This document shows, in pieces, positions 33,023 through 45,380 of a DNA stretch of 64,000 bases. The stretch covers positions 109,785,501-109,849,500 of the forward strand of contig CM042021.1 of NCBI GenBank assembly GCA_023525975.1, written 5' to 3'. The position numbers were made by a program, and so were the translations under genes. The DNA is from Smallanthus sonchifolius (lineage: Eukaryota; Streptophyta; Magnoliopsida; Asterales; Asteraceae). Within the stretch, counting starts at the first letter, position 1. Every line of letters starts with the position of its first letter. Under the pieces are notes generated by a model. The model was not told the DNA's origin, did not search any database, and worked only from the letters and a program-made list of their open reading frames with translations.

Positions 33023-33566
33023 ATACAAGGTGCAGTGCACCCATTGCACTTCAAACATCACCTAGAGATTAACACATAGGTGACACTATCTTAAGACCGT
33101 AGACACAGACAAATTCAAAACTCATGTCTATACAAGTCTACTCACACCATCTAATCAACCATGCTCTAATTATCACAGCAAAGATCACATTTAATGCTAA
33201 CTCAGATCATTTAGAATGCAATCACACCATACCGCACATATTCCACTACTGTAAACACAATCATACGCCATCACAATCACATTTATCATTAATTATGTTC
33301 AAATAACTATGCGGTAAGAATCACAATAAATGTCAAAGTCAAATAATCAATATTTGAATTGAGCATCACCCCACGTAATCGTATAGTCAGTCATAACGTC
33401 AAATCACTCCGAAATATCTCGTGACAACTGCCACACTAACTAATCATCAAGCAATAGAGCATCCCGAACACTGCTCGCAAAATAACTGCTAGACCCCGTC
33501 AGGTGCATCTGACGTGTCCTATTCTGGTTCCTCCTGAAACATAGCTCTCTTAACCCCCACAAGTGG

Positions 33567-33818
33567 TCAATCTCTCCACCATGCAGGTCCACATGTTGGA
33601 GGAAAATCACGTACAGCTGACACTGCTCTCCTTCTCCCTTCCGTCTTTCCAATCATAGCTCCACGTGGTATGTCGCCGACCGAAGCTCCAATCACACTTG
33701 GCGCGAGAAACATCAACATCACCCCAATCTGACTGTCAGCTCCATCTACGGTAGTCGTCGGCTTGACCTGTCGATCTGCATTCCTCTTAGTAACAGTTCT
33801 ACGTTTGCCCAAACTCAT
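33567..33818 (-). CDS. Hypothetical 83-codon frame in the LARD internal region
   Basis: It starts MSLGKRRTVTKRNADRQVKP and continues with no recognisable domain. Its position, about 660 bases downstream of the primer site on the same strand, is where a gag N-terminus would lie. It could be a gag relic or a chance frame; I cannot choose. Confidence 0.2.
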   Translation of the reverse strand: MSLGKRRTVTKRNADRQVKPTTTVDGADSQIGVMLMFLAPSVIGASVGDIPRGAMIGKTEGRRRAVSAVRDFPPTCGPAWWRD

Positions 33819-34482
33819 ATGCTTTGTCTTAGCTACCTAATCCTACTCAAGAGAGAACGTTGGAGTGATTACTATGGCTATGAATTCAGAATATGTGAGT
33901 AATCACAGACTGCCAAATCACGGTGATCAAATGCAATTTGGTGGCCCACATTACTTCTCGAATTCTAAACCTTTCCTATCATATTCACACAATCTTTCTA
34001 CCTTTCACACACACCGGATGCACATGCACCCCACACAACTCACATAGCACTAGGAAATAATCTAGCAAATCATCATATTTATCACAATTGCACACCACAC
34101 ATGGTTACACACAAAATCACTAAATCATGTCGACACACCAAACTATCTCACATAGTTACAATTTATGCTACTCCACATTACTAAACTCACAACATAATCC
34201 CATTTAATCACGCCACATAACTCCATGTAGATCTACATAATACTACTCCTTAACACGTATTACACAGCGTGATTCCACACGGAACCATAAATCATTTACT
34301 CACACCAATTACTTCACCTAGTGTAACACTACACAATTGATAAATAATAATTACAGCTCAACTCGAGAGACGTACCTCTTGGCTCGTGGTTACTCGTGGT
34401 GGCATTCGTTTCACCCTCGTCCCATTTTCAGTTTAAGTTAAGGTATTTTATTGTTATAAAAACACCGATTTTCTCTTAAACC

Positions 34483-34498
34483 ATGGCTCTGATACCAA
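34483..34498 (-). promoter_or_regulatory. Primer-binding site of the LARD-like element
   Basis: The minus strand reads TTGGTATCAGAGCCATGG directly after the LTR end at 34501, matching initiator tRNA-Met priming. Confidence 0.9.
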
Positions 34499-35232
34499 CT
34501 TGTAAGGCCCCAAACCAGACACCCTACAGTTGGTTCTCATAACTGGTTATACTCTTTAAAATACTCATGTTATTAATCAAAATACAGCAGAAGTCTTTCT
34601 AAAAATGGTTATTTCTATTTAATACCGTCAGCATCATTAAGTTTACCTCACGAATGCCTATACACCAATCCGAGTAGCACCGCTCCCAAGCCAAGATACG
34701 TCGACCCCAAAGCTCACCTGCAACACAATCTAACGTACACACAAAGTCAACTACGATGAGTGAGTTCTAATAGTTTAAATTATATAAAAACCAACTCGTC
34801 ATGTTTTCATATCTATCCTTACTCAAGACCCTCCGGTCCTTACGAAACAGTTTTATAAATTTTTCTCATATAGATAACCCTGTTATTTTACAATATCCCA
34901 GAGGATTCACCACCCCAAACTCAACCCACCATTTTAACCTAGTAAGTCTCTACGACATGGATCGATCTTACCACCCTGATAACTCAAAGTTTAACACACA
35001 TATTAACCAAGCACTGGTTATCTCAACCAACCTCTAGACACTGACTTACCAGCCCTAACCAAGACTCTCATAAACCAACTGACTCAACAGTTGTAACACA
35101 GTGTCGTCATCCCGACACAACGGTCAATATAACTTTATACCCCACATTAATATCATAGACTCACCACATCAATATCATCTCATACACAATAATTATAACT
35201 CAACGCTTGCATACAATTTAACACACACACAA

Positions 35233-35271
<39 letters not shown>

Positions 35272-35285
35272 ATATGCACCAAAAC

Positions 35286-38070
35286 TATGACAATCCGAAC
35301 TTTCCAGGTTAACTCCGTTATCATAATCCAGTTAAATCCTAACCTATTTAACCCTATCTCAAACCTTAGGGACTGATTCTGTCATCATCTAAATTTAAAA
35401 CTACAAGGACTAGTAGTGTAATTAGTCAAAACTCATCATGTTGACTTCTGATAGTCAAACTAACAAGTTCTTAACCTAACTCAAACCCCAGGGACTTATT
35501 CTGCCCTTTTCAAAACTCTAACTCAAAAAACTCAGGGACTGAAACCGTAATTAACCGATTCTTGATTTGTGTTGACTTTTGAAAGTCAAACTCCTGTTCT
35601 TGAAGCTTGAATTCATGAAATTCGTTTATTTGTAACTGTCATTCACGATTATAATCATTAAACGACACCATTAAGGTTTTAAAACATCATTATTGAGCGA
35701 ATTAAACCCGATTATGGGTAATTATATCGTAACTGTCGACACCATGACTTCATATGAACGAAATCGACCATTTCAATCATTGTACTCACAAACGAACTAC
35801 CTGCACACCTCAAACGAACTCCTGAGAAGCTTCTATATGCATCAATTTGACCGGAATCACAGCAGAAGTCGCCAGGAATCAAACCAGTAATCGTCGGCAT
35901 TGGTTTTAGCCGATCACACTCAATTCGAACACTCATCTGGTAAATTCCTGCACCCTTAGCTTTGTTTGTATCTCTAAATTGAAAGCCCTATGGTTAATTG
36001 GGCTTACAACATCGAATTCACCAAGAACCTAATCTAGGGTTCATGTTCTTCCGGACTTAATCGAATCCCATCAATTCGATATCAATTAATGTAATTAATC
36101 GTGTCCTTAGAGTCGTCTCCATGCTTAGATTGAAAGCCCTATGAAATCCCTGGCTTATATCTTCGAATTGACCATGATCCATGATCTAGGGTTTGCTTAA
36201 AATATGATTTGGGGATTTTGATCTTAAATTCAATCTTAATCTAATTAAGTTATATGAACAGATTCGCAATAACCTAAGCAATGAAAGCCCTATGATTCCA
36301 ACAAGTCTTATTATCAGAATCCTTTGAATTGATTTGGTGTTCTTGATCTAGGGTTTCAGTTTCTAAAATAGGATTATAATGATCTTAAACGAGGTGTTTT
36401 TCAAATTAAATTCACACACATACTCGCCATACACCGATTTACAAAACCCCTATACCTTTGATCCAAATCATACACGAAATCGATGGGTTTGGGATTGGAA
36501 TCGGTCATGGGTGAGTATGGGGGAGGGACTCCCTGGAGTTCCTGGTTAAAAGCATTTGGTTCCGGTTAACATTGCGATTCCCTAGCGGGTAGACTTGGTT
36601 AAGACTTATTGCATACACATAGGAGACCCAGGTTCGAAACCGGTCTCCTACAATTAATTTTTGGGACTTTTTCAATGAAATCATTTTTATGAAAACTATT
36701 GCCCATATTATTATATTAATATATTAATAGGTTTTGAGCCCGTAGGCTCGGGTTTGGTTTGACGAACCATTTTTAATGATTTTCCCACTTTTAAAAATAA
36801 TATATTTATATTATTTTTAACTTATTACTCCAACTAAAAAAATATATATTTATATATTATTTTAGCCACATTAATAAACTTTGTGTAAACGCTTCAAACT
36901 TATAAATAATATAATTATCTATATTATTTACCCACACCGTTGTATTCCGAATAAAAATAATAAAGTTATTATTTTGTCACACAATTAATTATGATGTTAT
37001 TTCTCTAAACATAAAGATAATATATTAAGTTATATTATTTTCCTAGACCATTTATAAATGGTGTAAACACACGAATATTTATTAAATAATATTTTTCGTT
37101 ATTAGAGACGTTCGACACGAAATACATTTACCTTAATTATTAAATTAAGAAACCCTTATTCTCGTGGACACATTTGTCTACCCGTTAATCCTAAGTATGT
37201 TCTAGGACGTTCAAACTTCTGTGTCGTCGTCACAAAATCCCATGTGTCCCTAATTGTTATGTTTATAATTATAGGGCATACGTAAGCCGTTCACAGGCTA
37301 ACACTTGTGGTTCCAATCTCATCCCTATGTGGTACCATCTACTACTTAACTCAGGTGAGTTTTCACGGCCCCTTTTACTGTTTTAAATTGGGGAGAAAAC
37401 ATGACGCAACTATTTTTTATTACTGTATTTCATATGATATCACTGTTGAGGCTAAACGTAACACACTATCATGAAATTCCTCACACACATCGAACCGTTA
37501 ATATGGACTTAGCGAGGTAATGTTTAGTAGTACTACTGGGTTTGACAAGCCCCACCCGCGTTAGTCGCGCTAACTCGATTGGAGGTCGAACGGGTGAAAT
37601 GTTGGCCTAAACACTTTGCCAGAGTTGATAGACCTGGCGGGAGGCATACAAACACAAACAGTCAGCTTCGGTTGCGAGCGCTTTAGTAAGACATGAACAT
37701 AAATCTGGTAAACGCTTTATTTACATACTTGAAACCTGTGAACTCACCAACCTAGTGTTGACACGTTTTCTTACATGTTTTCTCAGGACGCTAAGCAGGT
37801 GCACGATAGGTCATGCATGGTGTCTATTTGTCATTTCATCACTTGTCAAACTATCAAACATTTATTATACTTTCTGTTATTATTTGACTATGGACGCGTT
37901 TGTTTTACGCATTGAATTTCTTTGTTTAAACGCTTCCGCACTTGCTCTAAACTTTTATGATATTTCATTTATGTCCCATATAATGTCGTTTGAAGTAACT
38001 AATGTCTGAGATCTTGCTTTGTCACACGCCAAACGGTAAAACCCCGTTAGTGGAATTTGGGGGAGTGACA
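35286..38070 (+). repeat. 5' LTR of the nested Tekay-like element (2.8 kb)
   Basis: It begins TATGACAATCCG (decayed from TGTAACAATCC in the relative) and ends GGGAGTGACA. Homologous along its length to the reverse complement of 6375-9380. It carries the AT palindrome array (36780-37110) and the tRNA-like segment. Confidence 0.9.
36578..36662 (+). other. tRNA-like segment in the nested Tekay-like LTR
   Basis: A-box-like TTCCCTAGCGG (36578-36588), B box GGTTCGAAACC (36631-36641) and a T5 run at 36658-36662. The B box is the loop of a stem with perfect 8-base arms, AGGAGACC (36621-36628) and GGTCTCCT (36642-36649), an extended T-arm. It is the counterpart of 8104-8187. Confidence 0.7.
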
Positions 38071-38073
38071 GAT

Positions 38074-38086
38074 TGGTATCAGAGCC
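38074..38086 (+). promoter_or_regulatory. Primer-binding site of the nested Tekay-like element
   Basis: TGGTATCAGAGCC, three bases after the LTR end, is the initiator-Met type. Confidence 0.92.
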
Positions 38087-38191
38087 ATTGGTTATAGAGA
38101 AATAGGATTGCATACTAGACTATAACTACACACACATTAGTTACTCAACATAGACATCCATCCAGGCACTTACCTCTTACATTTCAGGAAC

Positions 38192-38627
38192 ATGTCTACT
38201 CCACCTACCTCACCAGCTATACAGGAGTAGGGTGTTCCTATTCCTCCATCACCAGAACCCAAGAGGCGTCGGCTCGAACCGATAGATGATGCTATTGAGT
38301 ATGATATGCCTTTTCATGTTCGGACGGAAGATAACCCGCACAATTGGGATTGGTACCCTAGTCTGATCAGGAGTTGGATTAGGCAGGAGCAAGTCCCATC
38401 TCCTTACTTTGCAGCTACTCCTTCTACAGCACGAACCTTGGCACTATTTCCTTGCACTATGGAGAAGGCCTTTGCAGCATTTATGGCTACCATGGATCGG
38501 GAGATCCGAAACATGAGGGATGCTGCAGGGGAGATTATTGGCCTGTTAGAGAGGGAAAGACAGGCAAACGAGAGGATAGACCTGCTGACAGCAGAGTTGG
38601 CAGTCACGGATCACTACCATAATGAAT
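38192..38627 (+). pseudogene. Leader/gag N-terminal reading frame of the nested Tekay-like element
   Basis: From ATG 38192 it reads MSTPPTSPAIQE, meets a TAG at 38228-38230, and stays open in the same frame: PEPKRRRLEPIDDAIEYDM, DNPHNWDWYPSLIRSWIR, then a charged, probably coiled-coil stretch (MATMDREIRNMRDAAGEIIG, LLERERQANERIDLLTAELA). It is cut at 38627 where LTR sequence resumes; further codons there are LTR-derived. The position fits the start of gag or a separate ORF upstream of it. No capsid or zinc-knuckle motif is reached, so I name no function. Confidence 0.55.
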
Positions 38628-38992
38628 TGGTAAACGCTTTATTTACATACTTGAAACCTGTGAACTCACCAACCTAGCGTTGACACATTTTCTTACATGT
38701 ATTCTCAGGACGCTAAGCAGGTGTACGATAGGGCTTGCATGGTGTCTATTTTTCATTTCAACACTTGTGAAACTATCAAACATTTATTATACTTTATGTT
38801 ATTATTTGACTATGGGCGCGTTTGTTTTGCGCATTGTTTTTCTTTGTTTAAACGCTTCCGCACTTACTCTAAACTTTTATGATACTTCATTTATGTCCCA
38901 TATAGTGTCGTTTGAAGTAACTAATGTCTGAGATCCTGGTTTGTCACACGCCAAATGGTAAAACCCTGTTAGTGGAATTTGGGGGTGCGACA
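38628..38992 (+). repeat. 3'-terminal fragment of the second LTR
   Basis: It duplicates 37708-38070 with few differences and ends GGGGGTGCGACA against the flanking CAAAC. Confidence 0.92.
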
Positions 38993-40916
38993 CAAACACA
39001 TAACTCCTCATTGCACCCTCGTCAGGTTATCCCCGTCGGGATTCTCGTCATGAGCTTCACTCTACCCTTGTTACAGGGCCCCGCCACTAATCATAGTGAC
39101 ACACTCGTCATCTTACGATGACTTCCCAGCCACCCCCTTGGTGACAACACTTAAAGAACTTTGTTCTCCATAACATAACTTGCCGTGTCATAATGACAAC
39201 AACGCAAACACACCCATTTTCCGTGCCACGAGGACAACGATGCAAACACAACACATAACACATAATACACATCGTCACATATTATTTATATGCATAGTTA
39301 CTAGGACTACACTATATACACATTCCCAGGATAATATATATCCTACACAAACTCATGAGCGTCTAGCTCTCATCCTGACCTACTCCGACTAACTCATAAC
39401 ACATAACAGCAGACTAGCATTTACACGACCCGTTAGCTAGCATGTACCTCACATACTCACTCCAGATAACACAATCTACTTACACTCATAAGCCGTTTAT
39501 ATTATATCCTGACTCACCCCAACTAACTCATAACACAACACACGTCATTAACTGTTTTACCCCTAACTCACATAGTCACCATAGACACCCCCCATAGACT
39601 CTCCAACTCGTTAACGAATGTATTAATTCATAAAGACGTTAGGTAAAAACCCAAAACTCATAATATGTTTAATAAAACAAACATGCCTCATAAGCATGTA
39701 CGATAGCCCCAAAAACATTAAAACATTTAAAGAGGGAATTAGAAACTCATTGGTTAGGCTGAGTCCCAATCCCTGCTCTGCAACTCGATCGATCATGCTC
39801 GAAACCCGAACTTGTCAAGGCATGATCAGAAGATCAGAATACGTGCCAAACGCATGTCGAATATACACAATTATAAAGGGCTCCCGACACCCGTCTTTCC
39901 TGCTCGCCCTTCTTTCTCCGTGAAACCCTAGTCTCATAGGTTTACGTATTACGTTGCTCCCGACCCGCTTAGGACTCGTGTGCCCGAACCCAAGCTTCCT
40001 TTGCATGCATGCAAGTATGCCATGCAGAAACCATAATCGGCTAACACAATGCTCAACGCATTTACGCACCACCATCGCACGCTGTCGTACCATCGTCTTC
40101 GTTCCCACCTCCGAGAGCCGTCATGCACGTTCCCATTGTCCTTCTCATTACGCAAAACCTCAGCCGATGTCCTTGACATGCCGAAACTATCACCACAACT
40201 GTCTCCGGCCGTTCCCCACTGGAAACACCTCGCACCACCTGCTACGTGTCGGTAGCCACTCACCTGCGCCCCCTTCTTCTATGTTCTTCCCAGTCAGCCG
40301 CCCACCCCTTATCGGGTCACGGCCGCCCCGCCATTCCCTCTCCTTTGACCTTCATCGTCGCTGAGCCGTCATCCTAAGCCCAAGCACCACCCTTGCCATT
40401 CGCCTACTACCGCCTTCTGAACTAACATCTCCGCCACCCCCGGCCATCACTGTGTTTTCCTTTTCGGTCACCACAATTCAACCAAAACCCTAATTGGGTT
40501 TTAAACCAAAACAACACACTCATAAACGCGAAAAGGAGTAAACAAGGATTACCTCAGCTAGACGTAGAGTTTTTGCTCGAAATCTTCATGAAACCACGAT
40601 GAATTCCAGTCGCCGGCCTTCCCTGAACTCCGGCGTCCCGCTCCCTCTTTTCTCCTCTACCGTAGAGTGCTACCTAGGCCGAATGCCTAGGTATTCCCTT
40701 GGAAAAGGTTTTTAAACCTTCGCTTGTTACATTCGGGTCCCTCTAGTTACATCTCGTGTGTTTCGATCCCAACTCGTACCTTTAAATGGCAAACCGGTAC
40801 CTTTACCGCTGTGAAAACACATCTTTCGTGAAGTCTTTGCTCCACAATACCTTTACATAAGATCTGGGTCGTCTACTAGCCCGAGTCATTGTCTTTGGGA
40901 TTTTCGGGATGTTACA

Positions 40917-41965
40917 ACCACTCCGAAAATTGGCGGTGCAATTCCTCATACTCCTTAGGGTTCATTCGATAGGCGGGTTTGTTCAAAATCACATACCCGG
41001 ACACCAAATAATGAAATGTTGTATGTCCCTAACCAAGGGTAACCCGAGTGGGATATCTTTGGAAAAAAAAATCCTCAAACTCCTCCATCGCTGGCGCCAA
41101 CTCGAAAGGAATAGGCATGCCCTTGTCATTTGGCTCAAGCATTACGAGTGCAAAGACAAGTCCGCGACTCCTCAACGTCCTATCTACTTTGAAAGATCCT
41201 CTTCAAGTGTCAACGTTTCATCAGATAACAACGAGAAATTTATCCCATGTTTTTTAAAGCTATAGTACTTGTGATAGCCATCATGTTTAGCACGCCGATC
41301 GAACTGCCAAGGCCTACCCAATAGGACGTGGCATACATCCATAGAGACCACATCACCCTAGACTTCCTCAACATATCACTTTCTCACAGATAACTGTAAC
41401 AAATACCGCTTGTTTACCCTAATCTTATTTTTTTATTTTGACCCAAGCGAGCTGGTACATGTTAGGATGGCTCTCAACAGGTAACCTAAGCCGCTCCACT
41501 ACTCGTGAAGATACCAGGTTATCGCTACTGTCCCCATCGATAATAAAACTTCAAACCTTCCCTTAAATCGTACCGTGGGAACAAAGAGTTGATGCCTGAG
41601 ATCCCCCCTTTCCCCTCACTCGTGACCTAGTCAGAACCCAAGAACCACCACGGCACTAAGGTTTTTGCCTGAGGGTTTCGCCCCATCACTTTGGCTGCCC
41701 GTTCTAACGCTTGTCGCACCATCTCTTGTAGGCGACGAACCTTACGGTGCAAAGCCTGGATGATAGAATCCCTTGGGTCTCGGTTTCCATTCTCGTTTCC
41801 TCGTCCGACGGGTCTATGATCAGGGTTACCCTTGTTGATAGAACTCCGTGAGTCACATTCTTCACTCTCGTTGCCTTGTCCGACGAATCTACGACTACAG
41901 TTGAACCGATCTCCACGATTAGCCATTTGATTAGCCATTTGATTAACCATAGCCCTGATATCACT
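40917..41965 (-). pseudogene. Reina-type gag/protease and start of RT
   Basis: Right to left on the minus strand. Near 41640-41960 a gag-like start with GRGNENGNRDPRDSII and QALHRKVRRLQEM. A protease-like block near 41440-41540: IIDGDSSDNLVSSRVVERL, then LPVESHPNMYQLAW. MDVCHVLLGRPWQFDRRAKH near 41300. Finally the RT entry NKPAYRMNPKEYEELHRQF (about 40920-40990) directly abutting the LARD LTR. Frames shift between these blocks and part of gag, including any zinc knuckle, is missing. The RT continues at 28472 on the other side of the LARD. Confidence 0.85.
41951..41963 (-). promoter_or_regulatory. Primer-binding site of the Reina-type element, mutated
   Basis: The minus strand reads TGATATCAGGGC next to the LTR end TGATGCACAC, a two-change variant of the initiator-Met site TGGTATCAGAGC. 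Confidence 0.65.
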
Positions 41966-42268
41966 TGATGCACACAAAAGCGAAATCGAATGGCCGGCTT
42001 GATTATCAATTAAAATCTTGAACAATGTTCAAAGAACAATGAAAGATTCATAATCAAAAACCAAAACTCCCAACCCTAACAACCAAATGCTTCAATAGGT
42101 TTAAAATACAAATTAATAAACAAACAACTAATCCAGGCCCAACGAACCCAATATCAACCTAGGCCGACGAGGTTCCAGGTTTGACTTCACGAGTTCGCGT
42201 AAGCGAACCACTCACGAAAATATCCAAGAAATGCCAAGGTTTGAACTTCATGGATTAGATTTGACAAG
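41966..42268 (-). repeat. Partial 5' LTR of the Reina-type element
   Basis: It starts TGATGCACACAAAAGCG beside the primer site and is cut at 42268 by the Athila-type LTR. The rest of this LTR is not found elsewhere in the window. Confidence 0.65.
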
Positions 42269-44093
42269 TGATAGCGTGTTTTTTAGTGTGGTTATAAAAA
42301 TATATATATTCATGTTCTTGGTAATGGCTCCAAAAACTTGATGTCAAATATGAGAGACATAATATATATCTTTAATAATATTTTGTTTAGAGTTACACAA
42401 AATCAGGTTTTAAATTTATAAATTAAAATGATAATTATTTCAACTTAAAACACACACAATAGGCAAGTGTAACTATCATAGCATAGTATAGTCTGGGTAA
42501 GATCCAAGTATCGAACCATGGACACGGATTCCTTACTCAACCTTCGCTATTGTCTGACTAGGATAATAAGTTGGAAAATGGGGTTTTGTTTAAAAGAAAG
42601 GAAAAAGGAAAAGAGAGTAATTAGGAATATTATCTCATTTAAGGTGTTACTCCGGTTGTTATCACTTGTTAATTAACGTTGTATTTTAGTAAGGTTGGTC
42701 ATAATTACTAGTACTAACCCTTTCGATAGGGGAGTTAGTATTTCGTAACGGATAAGTGGATACGGTCGACCAACTGCTCCTAATAATTCCTGGAATCCTA
42801 ACGGGGTCTCAAGTCTGTCAGCTGACTCGTGAATTACTATTCGGACTAAGATTATCCTGTTGACTGATGCATGTCAAGTCGTCTAACTTCTTTTGGAAAG
42901 TTGGAATGCACAACTCCCTCTAAATCTACTTTATGAAAGCTCGGACCTAACAATTTATTTTCTTAAAATAGTTGTCTTTACTTATAGTATTATTTTAAAT
43001 AAATATAACTTTCATTCTCAAGATCAAGCCTCATGGCTCCCGCTAGAAGTCCTCTACAAGCTAACACAAGAGAAGTAAAGTAATACCGACACGAACCACA
43101 AGGTCCAGCTAGGACTCGAACGACTTGTTGAATACCCAAACCTCCAATCAACCCATAAAGTTAAACCTATACTAACTCAGCCGTTGCTAGCACCAATATT
43201 TGTATATAGACCATACAAACTCGAATAAGCTTCCAAAACAAGAGATCTTGCTTAAGAAACTCACAAGATTTAAGGTTATTAAGTTGGTTTAAAGATTACT
43301 TATTCTTGTCTTTTTAAGATAGATTAAAGGAAAGACTTTAAGAACATAACATACTAAAAATACTTCATTAATTAATTAAAGTTCAACCAACCCGAGCAAC
43401 GCAAGAGGACTAGCCATGAATGACCATACAAGTGACTCCACTAACCCTTAGACAATGTGTGAAAGTGTTCCAACATCAAGGGAGAGTGGATATAGGTTGC
43501 CTCTTATTTACTCGAACAAGAAGAATCATTTCATATTACAAGACTAAAAACATAAAATAAACAAAGAAAAGCTAAAACAGACCAAAACCGAGAGAGTTCC
43601 GGCTCTAGCAGAGCACTAGGGCCTCCACAACCCTTGGTCTTGGATATCTAAAACACTAGAATGAGCTTGCTATTTATAGGATAAGATTTTGGCAATGCAC
43701 GACCGTGTATTGGATTGCACGGGCGTGCAAAGTACCCTTTTCTTGCACGTGAGGGAATCTGGCAGCTTTGGAGAGTACAGGGGGCCAGATTGGCCTTTGC
43801 ACGGTCATGTATTAGGATGCACGCCCATGCATTGGCCCAAATCTGCTCCCTGTTGACTTTTTTACTTCCTACTTTTACTTCCTTGGTCCAGGTTCATTCA
43901 ATTGACTTCAGAATGTTGATTTCTCCTTGATTTTGAGTGATTTATCCATGTTTTTGCATACCGGGGTCAATTATCCTGTTGTAACATAAATGAATGGATT
44001 AAGTATCAATTTACATCATTTCATTAATAATTGTGATGAATATGGGGACAGTTATGCATGCAAAATATGTATAATTTATGACAGATCATAACA
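42269..44093 (-). repeat. 3' LTR of the Athila-type element (1.8 kb)
   Basis: TGATAGCGTG...GATCATAACA on the plus strand. Same family as the solo LTR at 26488-28177. It contains the GCACG palindromes (43695-43835). About 50 bases from its left end is a primer-site-like ATCAAGTTTTTGGAGCCATT (minus strand) which the solo copy lacks. Confidence 0.85.
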
Positions 44094-44111
44094 CCCACAC
44101 TTAAACTTTGC
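44094..44111 (-). promoter_or_regulatory. Polypurine tract of the Athila-type element
   Basis: The minus strand reads GCAAAGTTTAAGTGTGGG directly before the LTR start TGTTATGATC. This AAGTTTAAGTGTGGG motif is characteristic of Athila-type elements. A second copy-like tract, TTTTAAGTGTGGGG, occurs at about 55652-55668. Confidence 0.8.
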
Positions 44112-44514
44112 TTGTTCTCAAGCAAACTCATGCATGATTATACCCATAATCGTAAAGTGTTGATTAAATGATAATCCAAAGCTTTCGTCCCAAATGGCTG
44201 AATGGCCTTCTTAAAAACAATGATTTGGTGGTTATACCTTTCGGGTGTTTCTCCATGAGAGGGTAGCAAGCCCAACATACTTAATGGAACTATGATTATG
44301 CATAAAGTTACAGTCCCACAAATGTTCACTCAACACTCGGGTTAAATATATGGATAATGTATGTCAAGAAAAACATTCAATGCTATAATTAATGCTTGCA
44401 TAATCATAGGCTTGTATAAAAATCAAATCTCCATCGATTGACATAAAATATATGCATAAATCAAGAGGGCTTTGTAAAGGGTTCTGATGATTGGCTTAGG
44501 GTTAGGGTAGGAAG

Positions 44515-45124
44515 TGTTTTGGGTAAAAATTATATAAACTAACTTTGTAACCAAATTTCATAAGTGAAGTAGTGTGCTTGTAAAATCAATGTGAAACAAT
44601 ACAAAAACGTAAAGAGTAACACAGTTGTTTATGAGGAAAGCCCTTGATCTTTAGGGATCGCCGACGTAAAACCTCTGGAGGTGACAATCGACACCTGCCT
44701 CGTTTCTTGAATAAATGGTAAAGAATTACAAGTGTTGAGCAGTAAATGATCGAGCTATGAGTATTACAGAGGTGATTACGAGTCTAGTAAGCTAAGTGCG
44801 TAGTGAAGATGTGTTTCTAATCGATCAATACTGCTGAATTTATATAAAAGATAAGCTAACTAACTATCCGGGAATCCCGGAATCGACTAAGTCTTCAAAT
44901 ATGACCGTTGGAGGCCAATCCACGCATCTTCTACAAGTTCTTCTCAACTTCTAGACCGATTCTTTAGGGATGAAATTGACTTCACATGTTTTACCTGCGC
45001 ATTGGTCAAGATAGAAGAAAGATACAACGGTTAGGTAATATACAAATTGAGGATACCGAAACCTGTCAGGATACCGTAGTACGTCGAAGATCCAGGATCC
45101 CTAGTGGTAAAATGACCCCTAACA
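44515..45124 (-). repeat. 3' LTR of the Retand element
   Basis: TGTTTTGGGTAAAAATTATA...GACCCCTAACA. On its internal side the minus strand reads AATTTTAGGGACAAT, a polypurine tract. Confidence 0.93.
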
Positions 45125-45380
45125 ATTGTCCCTAAAATTTGATAGCTGTCCAAGGAAGTTACAGCTGTGAAATTTTCAAAATTCAAAATTCAAAAATTAA
45201 ACCGGCACATGATAAGACATGGTGCGGTAAACGAGGTAGTGATACGGCGTCGTTTGAGGCAGTTATCATTACTTCTTTATAATTACCCTTCTTCTTATCT
45301 CCGAGATTGTCTTCTACATCTCTGGGATTTCAGGTAAAGACCCTCTTTATTATACCTTAACTTTCCGATTTATATCAAAA

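Larger units (their letters stand above)
31212..34500 (-). other. Non-coding internal region of the LARD-like element
   Basis: No retroviral domain in six frames. Next to the 3' LTR the minus strand reads CTTTTAAGGGGGGGTAGACT, a good polypurine tract, preceded by bases that would encode DLRTNPL, possibly a scrap of an old pol C-terminus. A ~57-62-bp repeat occupies 32750-33020. One 83-codon minus-strand frame (33567-33818) lies where gag would start but resembles nothing I know. Confidence 0.7.
35286..38992 (+). mobile_element. Tekay-like element collapsed to LTR, short leader and LTR fragment
   Basis: One full LTR (35286-38070), a primer site, ~540 bases of leader, then the last ~365 bases of a second LTR copy (38628-38992). 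It is the same family as the first Tekay element (shared LTR ends, tRNA-like segment, AT palindromes) but on the plus strand. Flanks AAAAC (35281-35285) and CAAAC (38993-38997) differ by one base and fit an old 5-bp duplication. All of pol and most of gag are missing, and the leader-LTR junction lies at TGGTAAACGC. Confidence 0.88.
28473..40916 (-). mobile_element. LARD-like large non-autonomous LTR element with a nested Tekay-like insertion
   Basis: Two ~2.7-kb LTRs (28473-31211 and, after removing 3.7 kb of nested DNA, 34501-40916) flank a 3.3-kb internal region with no gag-pol domain in any frame. LTR ends are TGTAAGGCCCC...GGATGTTACA. A Met-type primer site and a polypurine tract are correctly placed for the minus strand. 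It interrupts the Reina RT between EW and LLDKR. Target duplication is unclear (ACAAT left against ACAAC overlapping the LTR end on the right). Long LTRs and a non-coding centre match the LARD class. Confidence 0.85.
34501..40916 (-). repeat. 5' LTR of the LARD-like element, split by a nested element
   Basis: It starts TGTAAGGCCCCAAACC and ends CGGGATGTTACA. It is interrupted at 35285/38993 by the Tekay-like element. Both halves align in order with 28473-31211, including the GC-rich block (here about 39960-40720). Confidence 0.88.
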
